Shown: piece after piece, positions 43,967-52,311 of the stretch
Layout: every line of letters starts with the position of its first letter
Numbering within the stretch: position 1 is the first letter of the stretch
Assembly (NCBI RefSeq): GCF_019710635.1
Contig: NZ_JAIFZS010000062.1
Coordinates: forward strand, 1-64,000
Direction of reading: 5' to 3'
Source of the DNA: Mycolicibacterium xanthum
Lineage (GTDB): Bacteria; Actinomycetota; Actinomycetes; Mycobacteriales; Mycobacteriaceae
Length of the DNA: 64,000 nucleotides
Program-made: the position numbers and the translations under genes
The notes under the pieces: model-generated
The model's database searches: none
Seen by the model: only the letters and a program-made list of their open reading frames with translations
Told to the model about the DNA's origin: nothing

Positions 43967-44440
43967 GTGGCGAAGCTGCCCGACAGCGCGGAGCGGTTGG
44001 CGCTGGTGCTGGCCTCCCAGGGTTTGCAGCGAATGACGGCCCGTGTCGTGGCAGCGCTGCTGTTCAGCGAGCGGCCCAGCGTGACCATGTCCGAACTTGC
44101 CGATGAGCTGGGGGCCAGCGCCGGGTCGATCTCGGGTGCGCTCAAGACGCTGACGTCGGTCGGCCTCGCCCAACGAGTGCCGGCGCCGGCCAGTCGCCGC
44201 GACCATTTCCGGTTGCGTCCGGACGCGTGGGCGACGTTGTACACCGGCCAGAACCAGACGATCGCGGCGTTCCTGGACGCCGCGGACGCCGGGATCGCCG
44301 CCACCGCCACCGGTAGCCTGGCCCACCAACGGCTGGCCGAGATGCGTGAGTTCTATGCGTTCCTGCTGGCCGAGATACCGGAGCTGTTGCGGCGCTGGCA
44401 CGAGCAGCGGTGCTCCGGCCCTGCGTCGTCAGCGCGTTGA
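43967..44440 (+). CDS. MarR/GbsR-like winged-helix regulator
   Basis: The 157-residue protein has a winged helix-turn-helix at about 25-85 (TARVVAALLFSERPSVTMSE, then ELGASAGSISGALKTLTSVG and LAQRVPAPASRRDHFRLRPD), followed by a helical dimerisation region. GbsR-type MarR proteins often control divergent ABC exporters. GTG 43967 is preceded by GAGGAGG. The 3' end overlaps the flavin monooxygenase gene by 12 bp. Confidence 0.88.
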   Translation: MAKLPDSAERLALVLASQGLQRMTARVVAALLFSERPSVTMSELADELGASAGSISGALKTLTSVGLAQRVPAPASRRDHFRLRPDAWATLYTGQNQTIAAFLDAADAGIAATATGSLAHQRLAEMREFYAFLLAEIPELLRRWHEQRCSGPASSAR

Positions 44441-45943
44441 GCCGGTCGTCAATGCGGTTGTGAGCCAACGGGTCACACCGTCGGCGTCGGTGGGATCGCC
44501 CCGCCACGCCAGGTGGCCGTCCGGCCGGATCAACATCGCCTCGTCGTCGTCGTAGGTCAGCGCCTCGACGAACTCGCCGAGATGTCGGCGCGCGGCATCG
44601 GCGCAGCCGGGTGTGTCGGGGGGAGCCAGCACCGCCCAGTGCGCGCCGAGTTCGCGGTGCAGCCGGGTGGCGCCGCCGTCGGGCCTTGCGCACTCGGTAT
44701 CCGGGATCGGGTCGCCGGGGCGCGGTTTGGGTCCGCGGCCGCCGAGCGGGCCCTTGCGGTAGCTCACCCACAGCTGCGACGCGGTGTAGGTCGTCCACCG
44801 CTGCACCGGCGCAAGGCCGAAGATCTTGGGCGCGACCCGGTCCCGCAGGAACCGCGCGACCGGGTTGCCGGCGACGTTGACGCGGGTCACCGCGCTGGTG
44901 CCGCGCAGCACCTCGGTGGCCAAGGGTCGCCGCTCGGCCTGATAGGTGTCGACGAGCGCGTCGGCGGCCAGCCCACGGGTCACCAGAGCGAGCTTGAAGG
45001 CCAGGTTCTCGGCGTCGCCGATGCCGGTCAGCATGCCCTGCCCGCCGAACGGGGCGTGCGCGTGGGCGGCGTCGCCGGCGATCAGGATCCGGCCGCTGCG
45101 GTACCGCTCGGCCAGCCGGCGGTGCACGGTGAACACCGACAGCCACTCCGGGTCGCCGACCCGGACCCGGCGACCGCTGCGGTGCGGGATGATCTCCCGC
45201 ATCCGATCCAGAATGTCGCTCTCGCTGGGCTTTTCGGCCCGGCCGGGATCGTAGGCGAATATCCGCCACAGGTCGCCGCGCTCGCTGCCGTCGCTGGGCA
45301 TCGGCATGGCGCCGACCAGCCCGCTGGGATGGATCCACCCGGTCGTGCCGCCGCGGTCGAGGTCCCACTCCAGGTGCAGGTCGGCCAGCAGCCAGCGCTC
45401 GGTCAGCTTGACGCCGGGAAAGCCGATCCCGGCCAGCGTGCGGGTGGTGCTGGAGACGCCGTCACAGCCGACGACCCAGCGGGCCCGGATGCTGGTTCCG
45501 TCGGCACACTCGGCGACGGCCGAGTCGGCGCGCTGGCGCAGCCCCACCAGGCCGTTGCCCCATTCGGGCGCGGCGCCGAGCTCGGCCAGCCGATCGCGCA
45601 GCGAACCTTCCACCCTGGCCTGGGAGATCACCATCGGCGGTGCGGCCGTGTGCAGGTGGGGGTCGCCGAACTCCAGCGTGACGAGCGGGCGGTCACCCAG
45701 GTAGTTGGTGATCCGCATGGCGCGCAGTGACTCGTCGGGCAGCGTGCCCAGCGCGCCGATGCGACCCAGCACCTCCGAACCGCGGGCATGCAAGAAGTTG
45801 GCCCGCGATGTCGTCGCCGGGCCGTCGGAGCGGTCGACGACGCGCACCCGGATGCCGTGCAGCCGCAGCGCGCAGGCCAGGGTCAGCCCGGTCGGCCCGG
45901 CGCCGACGACGAGCACCTCGGTGTCCACCACCTTCCCCGTCAC
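44429..45943 (-). CDS. FAD-dependent aromatic hydroxylase (PheA/TfdB family)
   Basis: The 504-residue class A flavin monooxygenase has GAGPTGLTLACALRLHG near residue 14, the DG motif CDGVSSTTRTLAGIGF, and the GD motif LIAGDAAHAHAPFGGQGM. It uses NAD(P)H and O2 to hydroxylate an aromatic compound. Relatives include phenol hydroxylases and rifampicin monooxygenase (Rox); the sequence alone does not decide. Its proximity to an exporter and MarR regulator suggests a detoxification island. Confidence 0.88.
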   Translation of the reverse strand: MTGKVVDTEVLVVGAGPTGLTLACALRLHGIRVRVVDRSDGPATTSRANFLHARGSEVLGRIGALGTLPDESLRAMRITNYLGDRPLVTLEFGDPHLHTAAPPMVISQARVEGSLRDRLAELGAAPEWGNGLVGLRQRADSAVAECADGTSIRARWVVGCDGVSSTTRTLAGIGFPGVKLTERWLLADLHLEWDLDRGGTTGWIHPSGLVGAMPMPSDGSERGDLWRIFAYDPGRAEKPSESDILDRMREIIPHRSGRRVRVGDPEWLSVFTVHRRLAERYRSGRILIAGDAAHAHAPFGGQGMLTGIGDAENLAFKLALVTRGLAADALVDTYQAERRPLATEVLRGTSAVTRVNVAGNPVARFLRDRVAPKIFGLAPVQRWTTYTASQLWVSYRKGPLGGRGPKPRPGDPIPDTECARPDGGATRLHRELGAHWAVLAPPDTPGCADAARRHLGEFVEALTYDDDEAMLIRPDGHLAWRGDPTDADGVTRWLTTALTTGSTR

Positions 45944-46027
45944 GGCTGGATGACGTGTGACGGGTCGGGTCGCCCGTCGGGCGGGGCCTGGCCGCAGTCG
46001 CCGAAGTCGTGTGCCACGCCTTCCGTT

Positions 46028-46270
46028 CTACTGCCAGTTACGGAACGCGGTGAGCAGTCTGCTCCGGAAGGTCGGGTCCAGCTCCTCGTCGCCGAGGCTG
46101 CCGAGCGAGGCGACGGTGGTGCGGAACTGCTGGAGGTAGTTCCCGCAGCCGTCACATTCGAGCAGGTGCTCGTCGAACCGCGCGCGGGTGTCCGGGTCCA
46201 GCGACCCGTCCAGGTAGGCGGTCACGAGCTCCACCAGCTCGTTGCAGTCCATCTCGCGTTCTTCGCTCAC
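46028..46270 (-). CDS. Zinc-finger anti-sigma factor (ZAS)
   Basis: The 80-residue protein carries HLLECDGC, the H-x3-C-x2-C zinc motif of redox-responsive anti-sigma factors, after an N-terminal helix. It has no membrane helix, so it is cytoplasmic. GTG 46270 overlaps the sigma-factor stop as GTGA. It should bind and hold the upstream sigma factor until zinc or thiol chemistry releases it. Confidence 0.88.
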   Translation of the reverse strand: MSEEREMDCNELVELVTAYLDGSLDPDTRARFDEHLLECDGCGNYLQQFRTTVASLGSLGDEELDPTFRSRLLTAFRNWQ

Positions 46271-46905
46271 GACGCGTCCTTCAGGTAGTCCTCGAGTGCC
46301 TGCCGCACGGCCGCCCGTCCTCGGTGCAGCAGTACCCGCTGGTTGGCGATGCTGATGTCGAGCAGCTCGCACACCTCGGCGGAATCCATGTCCAGCACGT
46401 CGCGCAGCGTGACCACGATGCGCTGCCGCTCCGGTAGCTTCTCGAGCTCGCGGCGGGTGACGGTCATCAGCTCCTCACCCAGCAGCGCACCCTCCGGGGA
46501 TGCGGGGAACGCCGTGGGCAGCTCCGTCGCCTTCCAGTGGCCGGGCCATTCGTCGTCGCTGTCGCGGAACCGTGCCGGGTCGACCGTGCCGCCGGTGTGG
46601 GCGGCGATCGCCATGTCGCGGTCCTTGCGTTCGCGCAGCCCGCGGGTCTTGGCGATGTTGATCAGCACGGTGAACAGCCACGTCCGCAGCGACGAACGGC
46701 CCTCGAAGGTGTCGATCCCCTTCAGCAGCGCGATCCACGCTTCCTGGACCACCTCTTCGGCGATCTCGTGGGTCGCGACATAGCCGCGGGCCACCCGCAG
46801 CATCGCCGGGGTGTGCCGGTCGACCAGGTCGGCGAAGACGGACTCGTCGCGCGCCCGCAGGGCCGCGACGAGTCCGCCCTCGTCCGAGGCTGTGGTGGTC
46901 ATCAC
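46267..46905 (-). CDS. ECF sigma-70 factor
   Basis: The 212-residue protein has sigma region 2 (VARGYVATHEIAEEVVQEAW, then FEGRSSLRTWLFTVLINIAK) and region 4 (LRDVLDMDSAEVCELLDIS...NQRVLLHRGRAAVR). A linker of about 50 residues joins them. It directs RNA polymerase to a stress regulon. It sits 17 bp after the DUF417 gene and overlaps the anti-sigma gene, so the three form one operon that is probably self-activated. Confidence 0.92.
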   Translation of the reverse strand: MMTTTASDEGGLVAALRARDESVFADLVDRHTPAMLRVARGYVATHEIAEEVVQEAWIALLKGIDTFEGRSSLRTWLFTVLINIAKTRGLRERKDRDMAIAAHTGGTVDPARFRDSDDEWPGHWKATELPTAFPASPEGALLGEELMTVTRRELEKLPERQRIVVTLRDVLDMDSAEVCELLDISIANQRVLLHRGRAAVRQALEDYLKDAS

Positions 46906-46922
46906 CGCCCGATGCTAGTCGG

Positions 46923-47414
46923 TCAAACACGCAGGCTGCGGACGGAATCGGCGAGCGTCCAGACCGAGAGGCCCAGCAGTGCAACATCCTTGATCAGGAA
47001 CTGGCCGGTCAAGGACAGCACGCCGAAACCCGCCGTCGCCTCGAAGACGCCCGGCGTGGTGAACAGGAAGCTCAGGGTCGCGACGAACAGCCCGATCGCG
47101 ATCACGCTGCCGGCCATCGACAACCTCGGCCACCACGGCTTGGCCGCGATCAGCAGCGCCGTGGCGACCTCGAGCACGCCGAGCAGCGCCGAGAACGTGG
47201 TCACTCCGACGATGGTGTAGACCCAGCTCATCAGTGGGCTGTGCGACACCAGCGGTTCGATGCCGTGGGCCTCGAACTCGGTGAACTTCAGTACGCCGAT
47301 CCAGGCGATGACGACGACGAGCCCGTAGCGGGCCAGCGTGCCGGCGACCCGGTCCAGGGCCGGCGACGGGCGATCGGTGTGCAGAGACGGCGTGGTTGCG
47401 CTGGGCGCGGCCAT
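46923..47414 (-). CDS. DUF417/RclC-like membrane protein
   Basis: The 163-residue protein has four predicted helices (YGLVVVIAWIGVLKFTEFEA first). The segment GIEPLVSHSPLMSWVY is typical of the YkgB/RclC (DUF417) family, linked in E. coli to resistance to reactive chlorine. As the first gene of the sigma-factor operon it may be the main effector. The promoter should lie in the 90 bp upstream. Confidence 0.82.
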   Translation of the reverse strand: MAAPSATTPSLHTDRPSPALDRVAGTLARYGLVVVIAWIGVLKFTEFEAHGIEPLVSHSPLMSWVYTIVGVTTFSALLGVLEVATALLIAAKPWWPRLSMAGSVIAIGLFVATLSFLFTTPGVFEATAGFGVLSLTGQFLIKDVALLGLSVWTLADSVRSLRV

Positions 47415-47503
47415 GACGGGATCCTCTCGGTCGGGTACGGGTCTCGCCGGACTGCGCGACCCTCACCGACTCAGTGCCCTCGGCCGGGCGGGGCGTTACA
47501 GCC

Positions 47504-48157
47504 CTACGGCAGCACCACCTGGAACCCCTCGACGATCTCGTCGGCGTCGTCCTGGTAGGTCGGATTGTCCGGGTCGGTGGTCTGGATCGTCAGCGTGGCG
47601 AGATGGGTGACGCCCCCGTAGGTGGCGACGACGGCGTGCATGATCACCGGGCGCTGCGGGATCGACCCCATCGCGGGCGCAGTGTATTCGGTTGTCTCCG
47701 AGGGAAATCCGCAGGTCGTGTTGGTCTCGGTGTCCAGATCGGAGGCGTTCATCATCCGGACCAGGTTGTCCCGGTTCTGCTCGAACACCTGGTCTGGCGA
47801 GGAGTTTCCGCGCACCGACTCGAGCGTGACGACCGCGTTGGGGGTGAAGCCGTCGGCGACGAGATCCTGCGCCACTATCGCGTACCGGATGATCTGGCTG
47901 TCCATAGTCGAGTTGCGTTCCCACCCCTGCGGAATCGGGATGCGCAGGCGCGGTTCGGTGTCGTCGACGACCGGGATGTCGGCCAGTGGCGCATCGACCG
48001 TCCGGCATTCCCCGCCCGAGGGCCCGGGCGTTCCGGATGCCGTTGCGGTGGCGCTCACCGCCGTTCCGCTGACATCGCGCGCACATCCGCCGAGCAGCAC
48101 GGTGGCCGCGGCGCAGACGGCTATCAGGGATCGGAGGGTCACGAGCGTGTCCGGCAT
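47504..48157 (-). CDS. LpqN/LpqT family lipoprotein
   Basis: The 217-residue mycobacterial lipoprotein has a signal peptide with the lipobox LLGGC (lipid on Cys25), then a Ser/Thr/Gly linker, then a domain with RIPIPQGWERNSTMDSQ and NAVVTLESVRGNSSPDQVFE typical of LpqN. It sits on the outer face of the membrane. Function unknown. It starts one base after the upstream peptidase stop. Confidence 0.88.
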   Translation of the reverse strand: MPDTLVTLRSLIAVCAAATVLLGGCARDVSGTAVSATATASGTPGPSGGECRTVDAPLADIPVVDDTEPRLRIPIPQGWERNSTMDSQIIRYAIVAQDLVADGFTPNAVVTLESVRGNSSPDQVFEQNRDNLVRMMNASDLDTETNTTCGFPSETTEYTAPAMGSIPQRPVIMHAVVATYGGVTHLATLTIQTTDPDNPTYQDDADEIVEGFQVVLP

Positions 48158-48158
48158 G

Positions 48159-50237
48159 TCAGCTCCCGTCCAGGGTGCGCCATAGGAATTCGTACACCAG
48201 GGCTGAGCGGAACGCGATCTGTGGGTTGTCCGAGGCGCCGGCGTGGCCGCCCTCGATGTTCTCGTAGTAGTGCACCGGCTGGCCGGCCGCCTCCAGCGCC
48301 GCGGTCATCTTGCGCGCGTGGCCGGGGTGCACGCGGTCGTCGCGCGTCGAGGTGGTGATCAGCACCGGCGGGTATCGACGATCAGACGAGATGTTCTGGT
48401 ATGGAGAGTATTTCGAGATGAACTCCCAGTCGGTGGGTTCGTCCGGGTCGCCGTATTCGGCGACCCAGGAGGCGCCCGCCAGCAGCAGGTGGAAGCGCCG
48501 CATGTCGAGCAGCGGCACACTGCACACCAGCGCCCCGAACAACTCCGGGTACCGGGTGAGCATGATGCCCATCAGCAGGCCGCCGTTGCTGCCGCCCTGC
48601 GCGCCCAGCTGCCCGACCGTGGTGATGCCCCGTGCGACCAGATCGCGCGCCACCGCGGCGAAGTCCTCGGCCACCAGATGCCGTCCCTCGCGCATCGCCT
48701 GGGTGTGCCAGGTGGGGCCGTACTCGCCGCCGCCGCGGATGTTGGCGAGCACGTAGGTGCCGCCGCGGGCCAGCCACAGCCGGCCCAGCACGCCGTCGTA
48801 ACCGGGCGTGCGGGCCACCTCGAAGCCGCCGTACCCGCCGAGCAGTGTCGGACCGGCGGCCCCGCGATTCCGTTGGCCCACCACGAAGTACGGGATGGCG
48901 GTGCCGTCGTCGGAGTCGGCGAAGTGCTGGGCCACCTCGAGGTCGGTCGCGTCGAAGAACGACGGTGCCCGCTTGATCTCGGTGAGCTCATCGCCGGCGG
49001 CCCCATGCAGCAGTCGCGACGGTGTGCCGAAACCCGATGAGTCCAGGAAGACCTCGTCGCCGAGGTGGTCGGTCGCCACGATCGTGGTGTTCGTGTTCTC
49101 CGGCAGGCCGAGCACCGCATGCGGGGTCCACGTGCCGGGGGTGAACACCGCGACGTGACTGGCCACGTCGGCCAGCGTGACCACCACCAGGCGGTCGCGG
49201 GTCCACGAATAGTGGTGCAGGCAGGTGTGCTCGTCGGGTGCGAACACCACCTGCACGTCGGCGGTGCCCGCCAGGAACCCGTCGTAGTCGGCCGCCAGCA
49301 GCGACCCCGCCGCGAAATGCTGGACACCCCCGGTCGCGAGGTGGTGGTCCCAGTCGGTGCGCAGCTCGATCAGCAGCCAGGTGCGGTGGATCGAGATGCT
49401 GGCGTCGGTCGGGGTGTCGATGCGGATGAGCTCGTCGCCGCGCAGTTCGTAGACCTCCTCGTTGAAGAAGTCCAGCGCCCTGCTGATGATCGTGCGTTCG
49501 AAGCCGGGAGTGCGGTCCACCGACGCGGCGACGATCACGTCGGTCGGGGCCCCGCTGAACACCGTGGGGGCCTCGGCGAGCGGCCGGCCCCGCATCCAGC
49601 GCCTGACCTGTCGCGGGTAACCCGACTCGGTCAGCGACCCCTCGCCGAAATCGGTACCGACCAGCAGCGTGTTCTCGTCGGCCCAGCTGGTCTGTGACTT
49701 CGCCTCCGGCAACGTGAAACCGCCGTCGACGAACTCGCGGGTTCGCATGTCGAACTCACGCACCACCGCGGCATCCGACCCGCCCCGCGACAGGCTGATC
49801 AGCGCGCGGCTGTGGTCGGGTTCGATGACGGTCGCGCCGGCCCAGACCCAGTTCGTCCCGTCCTGCGCGGCGAGTGCATCGACGTCGATGATGACGTCCC
49901 AGTCGGGCTGCTCGGTGCGGTAGCTGTCCAGCGTGGTGCGCCGCCACAGGCCCTTCGGGTTGGTCGCGTCGCGCCAGAAGTTGTACAGGTACTCGCCGCG
50001 GCGGCGCACGTAGGGGATGCGGCTGTCGGTGTCGAGGACCTCCAGTGCCTCGGCGCGCATCTGCTCGAAGCGTTCCCCGGCGAGCTCGGCGATCGTCGGC
50101 TCGTTGTGCCGGCGCACCCAGGCCAGCGCGTCGTCGCCGGTGACGTCCTCGAGCCAGAGGTGCGGGTCGCTCCCGGTGTCGGCCTGGGTCCCGGTGTCGG
50201 TCTGGTTCTCGGTGTCGCTGGGCGCAGTGTCGCTCAC
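48159..50237 (-). CDS. Prolyl oligopeptidase family serine peptidase (S9A)
   Basis: The 692-residue enzyme has an N-terminal beta-propeller (about 70-410) and a C-terminal alpha/beta-hydrolase domain with the nucleophile motif GGSNGGLLMG, then the catalytic Asp in RDDRVHPGHA and His in GGHAG. It cleaves after proline in short peptides. No signal peptide, so cytosolic. GTG 50237 starts VSDTAPSDTENQTD; upstream codons lie in a direct repeat and are not needed. Confidence 0.93.
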   Translation of the reverse strand: MSDTAPSDTENQTDTGTQADTGSDPHLWLEDVTGDDALAWVRRHNEPTIAELAGERFEQMRAEALEVLDTDSRIPYVRRRGEYLYNFWRDATNPKGLWRRTTLDSYRTEQPDWDVIIDVDALAAQDGTNWVWAGATVIEPDHSRALISLSRGGSDAAVVREFDMRTREFVDGGFTLPEAKSQTSWADENTLLVGTDFGEGSLTESGYPRQVRRWMRGRPLAEAPTVFSGAPTDVIVAASVDRTPGFERTIISRALDFFNEEVYELRGDELIRIDTPTDASISIHRTWLLIELRTDWDHHLATGGVQHFAAGSLLAADYDGFLAGTADVQVVFAPDEHTCLHHYSWTRDRLVVVTLADVASHVAVFTPGTWTPHAVLGLPENTNTTIVATDHLGDEVFLDSSGFGTPSRLLHGAAGDELTEIKRAPSFFDATDLEVAQHFADSDDGTAIPYFVVGQRNRGAAGPTLLGGYGGFEVARTPGYDGVLGRLWLARGGTYVLANIRGGGEYGPTWHTQAMREGRHLVAEDFAAVARDLVARGITTVGQLGAQGGSNGGLLMGIMLTRYPELFGALVCSVPLLDMRRFHLLLAGASWVAEYGDPDEPTDWEFISKYSPYQNISSDRRYPPVLITTSTRDDRVHPGHARKMTAALEAAGQPVHYYENIEGGHAGASDNPQIAFRSALVYEFLWRTLDGS

Positions 50238-50244
50238 GCCCCCA

Positions 50245-50292
50245 TTCTGAACGGTCGCCGAAATGGCGCTTCTGAACGGTCGCCGAAATGGC
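50245..50292. repeat. 25-bp-period direct repeat before the peptidase gene
   Basis: TTCTGAACGGTCGCCGAAAT plus three bases occurs at 50245-50267 and again at 50270-50292. The second copy runs into the dispersed hairpin element. It is probably a duplication of the element's left flank. Confidence 0.8.
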
Positions 50293-50343
50293 ATTCCGGC
50301 AGGTCCTCACTCGACCTTTGGCTGCTGGAATGCCATTTCGGCG
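50281..50343. repeat. Dispersed hairpin element, copy 2
   Basis: Two 22-bp arms (50281-50302 and 50322-50343) pair with one mismatch around a 19-bp loop. The inner arm is GGCATTCCGGCAG against CTGCTGGAATGCC. The element matches the one at 12465-12507 in the arms, loop length and much of the loop (ACTCGA then CTT). It lies directly after the flavin monooxygenase stop, between two minus-strand genes. Confidence 0.85.
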
Positions 50344-50349
50344 CGGGGC

Positions 50350-52185
50350 TCACTGCAGGTGGTGGACCTCCTGGAGGCCGTACACCGGGGTGGCCATGCC
50401 CTCGTAGCGGGCCTTGAGCTGCAGCGCCAGGTACAGCGAATAGTGCCGGGACTGATGCAGGTTGCCGCCGTGGAACCACAGGTTGGGCTGCTGGGTGGGC
50501 TTCCACATGTTGCGCTGCTCGCCCTCCCACGGCCCGGGGTCCTTCGGCGTGTCGGACCCCAGGCCCCACACCTTGCCGACCCGGTCGGCGACGTCCTGGC
50601 CGATCAGGTCGGCGGCCCAGCCGTTCATCGAGCCGTACCCGGTCGCGTAGACCACCACGTCGGCGGGCAGTTCGGTGCCGTCGGACAGCACCACCGAGTC
50701 CTCGGTCAGGTGGTCGACCTGCCCGTGGGCCAGCTTGATCCGGCCGTCGGCGACCAGGTCGCACGCGCCGACGTCGATGTAGTAGCCCGAGCCGCGGCGC
50801 AGGTACTTCATGAACAGCCCGGACCCGTCGGCGCCCCAGTCCAGTTCGAAGCCGGCCGCCTCCAGTCGGTCGTAGAACTCCCTGTCGCGCTCGCGCATCT
50901 GGTCGTACAGCGGGATCTGGAACTCGTGCATGATCCGGTACGGCAGCGACGCGAACGTCAGGTCGGCCTTCTCGGTGGTCATGCCGCCGGCGACGGCCTG
51001 CTCCGAGTACAGCGCCCCCAGCCCGATCTCCATCAGCGAGTCGGACTTCACGATGTGCGTCGAGGATCGCTGCACCATCGTCACGTCCACGCCGTTCTCG
51101 TAGAGCGCCTTGCAGATGTCGTGCGCGGAGTTGTTCGACCCGATCACCACGGCCTTCTTGCCGACGTAGGCGTCCGGGCCCGGGTGCGCCGACGAGTGGT
51201 GCTGGTCGCCGCGGAACACGTCCTGGCCCGGTAGCGTCGGCACGCTGGGCTTGCCGGACATCCCGGTGGCCAGGACCAGCTGGGCCGGATGCAGCGTGAG
51301 CCGCTCGCCGTCTCGGTCCAGCTCGACGGTCCAGGTCTGGGACTCCTCGTCGAAGGACGCCGAAGTGCAGGTGGTCTTCGACCAGTACGGCACCTCCATC
51401 ACGCGGGTGTAGAACTCCAGCCAGTCGCCGATCTTGTCCTTCGGCGCGAACACCGGCCAGTTGGCCGGGAACGGCAGGTAGGGCAGGTGGTCGTACCAGA
51501 CGGGGTCGTGCAGGCACAGCGACTTGTACCGCTTGCGCCACTGGTCGCCGGGCCGCTCGTGCTTGTCGACGACGATGGCCGGCACCCCGAGCTGGCGCAG
51601 CCGCGCCCCGAGCGCGATGCCGCCCTGCCCACCGCCGATCACCAGGGCATACGGCTGCTCGGAACGACCCAGCGCCTCCTGCTCGGCCTCGCGCTTCTCC
51701 GCCCAGGACCGCGGATCGGGATCGTCGCCGTGCACCGCGCCGAGCACCCGGGTCGGGCCCTTGCGCTCCTCGTGGCCCTTGAGTTCCTGCAGTGCGGTCA
51801 GCAGCGTCCACGCCCGGTCGGTTCCGTCCTCGTCCCGCAGCCGCAGGTGGCCGGTGCCCCGGCCGGCGGCGGTCTCGAACTCGATGAACGCCGAGACCAC
51901 ACCGCCGCCGTCGTCGCTGGGCGCCTCCCGGGTGGCGAAGCCGGACGGATCGGTGCCGGCCAGCCGGGCACCGAGCATGTCGGCGATCTGGTCGCGACCT
52001 TCCAGGGTCTTGATGTTCCAGGTGAACGACACCAGGTCGCGCCAGAAGCCGTCGACGGCGAACATGCCGGCGACGCGCTCGATGTCCCGGACGGCCAGTG
52101 CCGACTCGAAGTCGGCCAGCCAGGCGTCGACACGCTGCTGCGGGGTCACATCGGTTGTGGTCTGTGGTTCAAGTGTGGATGTCAT
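50350..52185 (-). CDS. Flavin-containing monooxygenase with N-terminal NTF2-like domain
   Basis: The 611-residue protein has an N-terminal SnoaL/NTF2-like domain (about 10-135) and a class B-like flavin monooxygenase. FAD motif: VIGGGQGGIALGARLRQLGV near 167. NADP motif: VVIGSNNSAHDICKALYENG. The segment GDQWRKRYKSLCLHDP follows the FAD site. Such enzymes insert oxygen into ketones or S/N centres. It is divergent from the dehydrogenase cluster, and the region between carries a large dyad. Confidence 0.9.
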   Translation of the reverse strand: MTSTLEPQTTTDVTPQQRVDAWLADFESALAVRDIERVAGMFAVDGFWRDLVSFTWNIKTLEGRDQIADMLGARLAGTDPSGFATREAPSDDGGGVVSAFIEFETAAGRGTGHLRLRDEDGTDRAWTLLTALQELKGHEERKGPTRVLGAVHGDDPDPRSWAEKREAEQEALGRSEQPYALVIGGGQGGIALGARLRQLGVPAIVVDKHERPGDQWRKRYKSLCLHDPVWYDHLPYLPFPANWPVFAPKDKIGDWLEFYTRVMEVPYWSKTTCTSASFDEESQTWTVELDRDGERLTLHPAQLVLATGMSGKPSVPTLPGQDVFRGDQHHSSAHPGPDAYVGKKAVVIGSNNSAHDICKALYENGVDVTMVQRSSTHIVKSDSLMEIGLGALYSEQAVAGGMTTEKADLTFASLPYRIMHEFQIPLYDQMRERDREFYDRLEAAGFELDWGADGSGLFMKYLRRGSGYYIDVGACDLVADGRIKLAHGQVDHLTEDSVVLSDGTELPADVVVYATGYGSMNGWAADLIGQDVADRVGKVWGLGSDTPKDPGPWEGEQRNMWKPTQQPNLWFHGGNLHQSRHYSLYLALQLKARYEGMATPVYGLQEVHHLQ

Positions 52186-52220
52186 GTGACCCAGGGCACA
52201 CCCGATGCCCGGTGCCTGAC

Positions 52221-52276
52221 AAGAGTTGCGAACCGTTGCAACCGGGGCGCCCGGGCTGCAACCCCCTGCAACTCTT
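52221..52276. promoter_or_regulatory. Nested 56-bp dyad operator between the monooxygenase and dehydrogenase
   Basis: AAGAGTTGC (52221-52229) pairs with GCAACTCTT (52268-52276). Inside, GTTGCA (52235-52240) pairs with TGCAAC (52257-52262), and GGGCGCCC (52245-52252) sits at the centre. All share one dyad axis at 52248.5. Half-sites are 10 bp apart, one helical turn. This suggests a multimeric regulator controlling both directions; the GAF regulator encoded nearby is a candidate. Confidence 0.65.
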
Positions 52277-52311
52277 TCGCACTGTGTCGGCCATCACATA
52301 GAACTGCCGGT

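Noticed and set aside
50238..50294. Upstream extension of the prolyl oligopeptidase to MPFRRPFRS
   Set aside because: The added residues are translated direct repeat; GTG 50237 gives a normal N-terminus.
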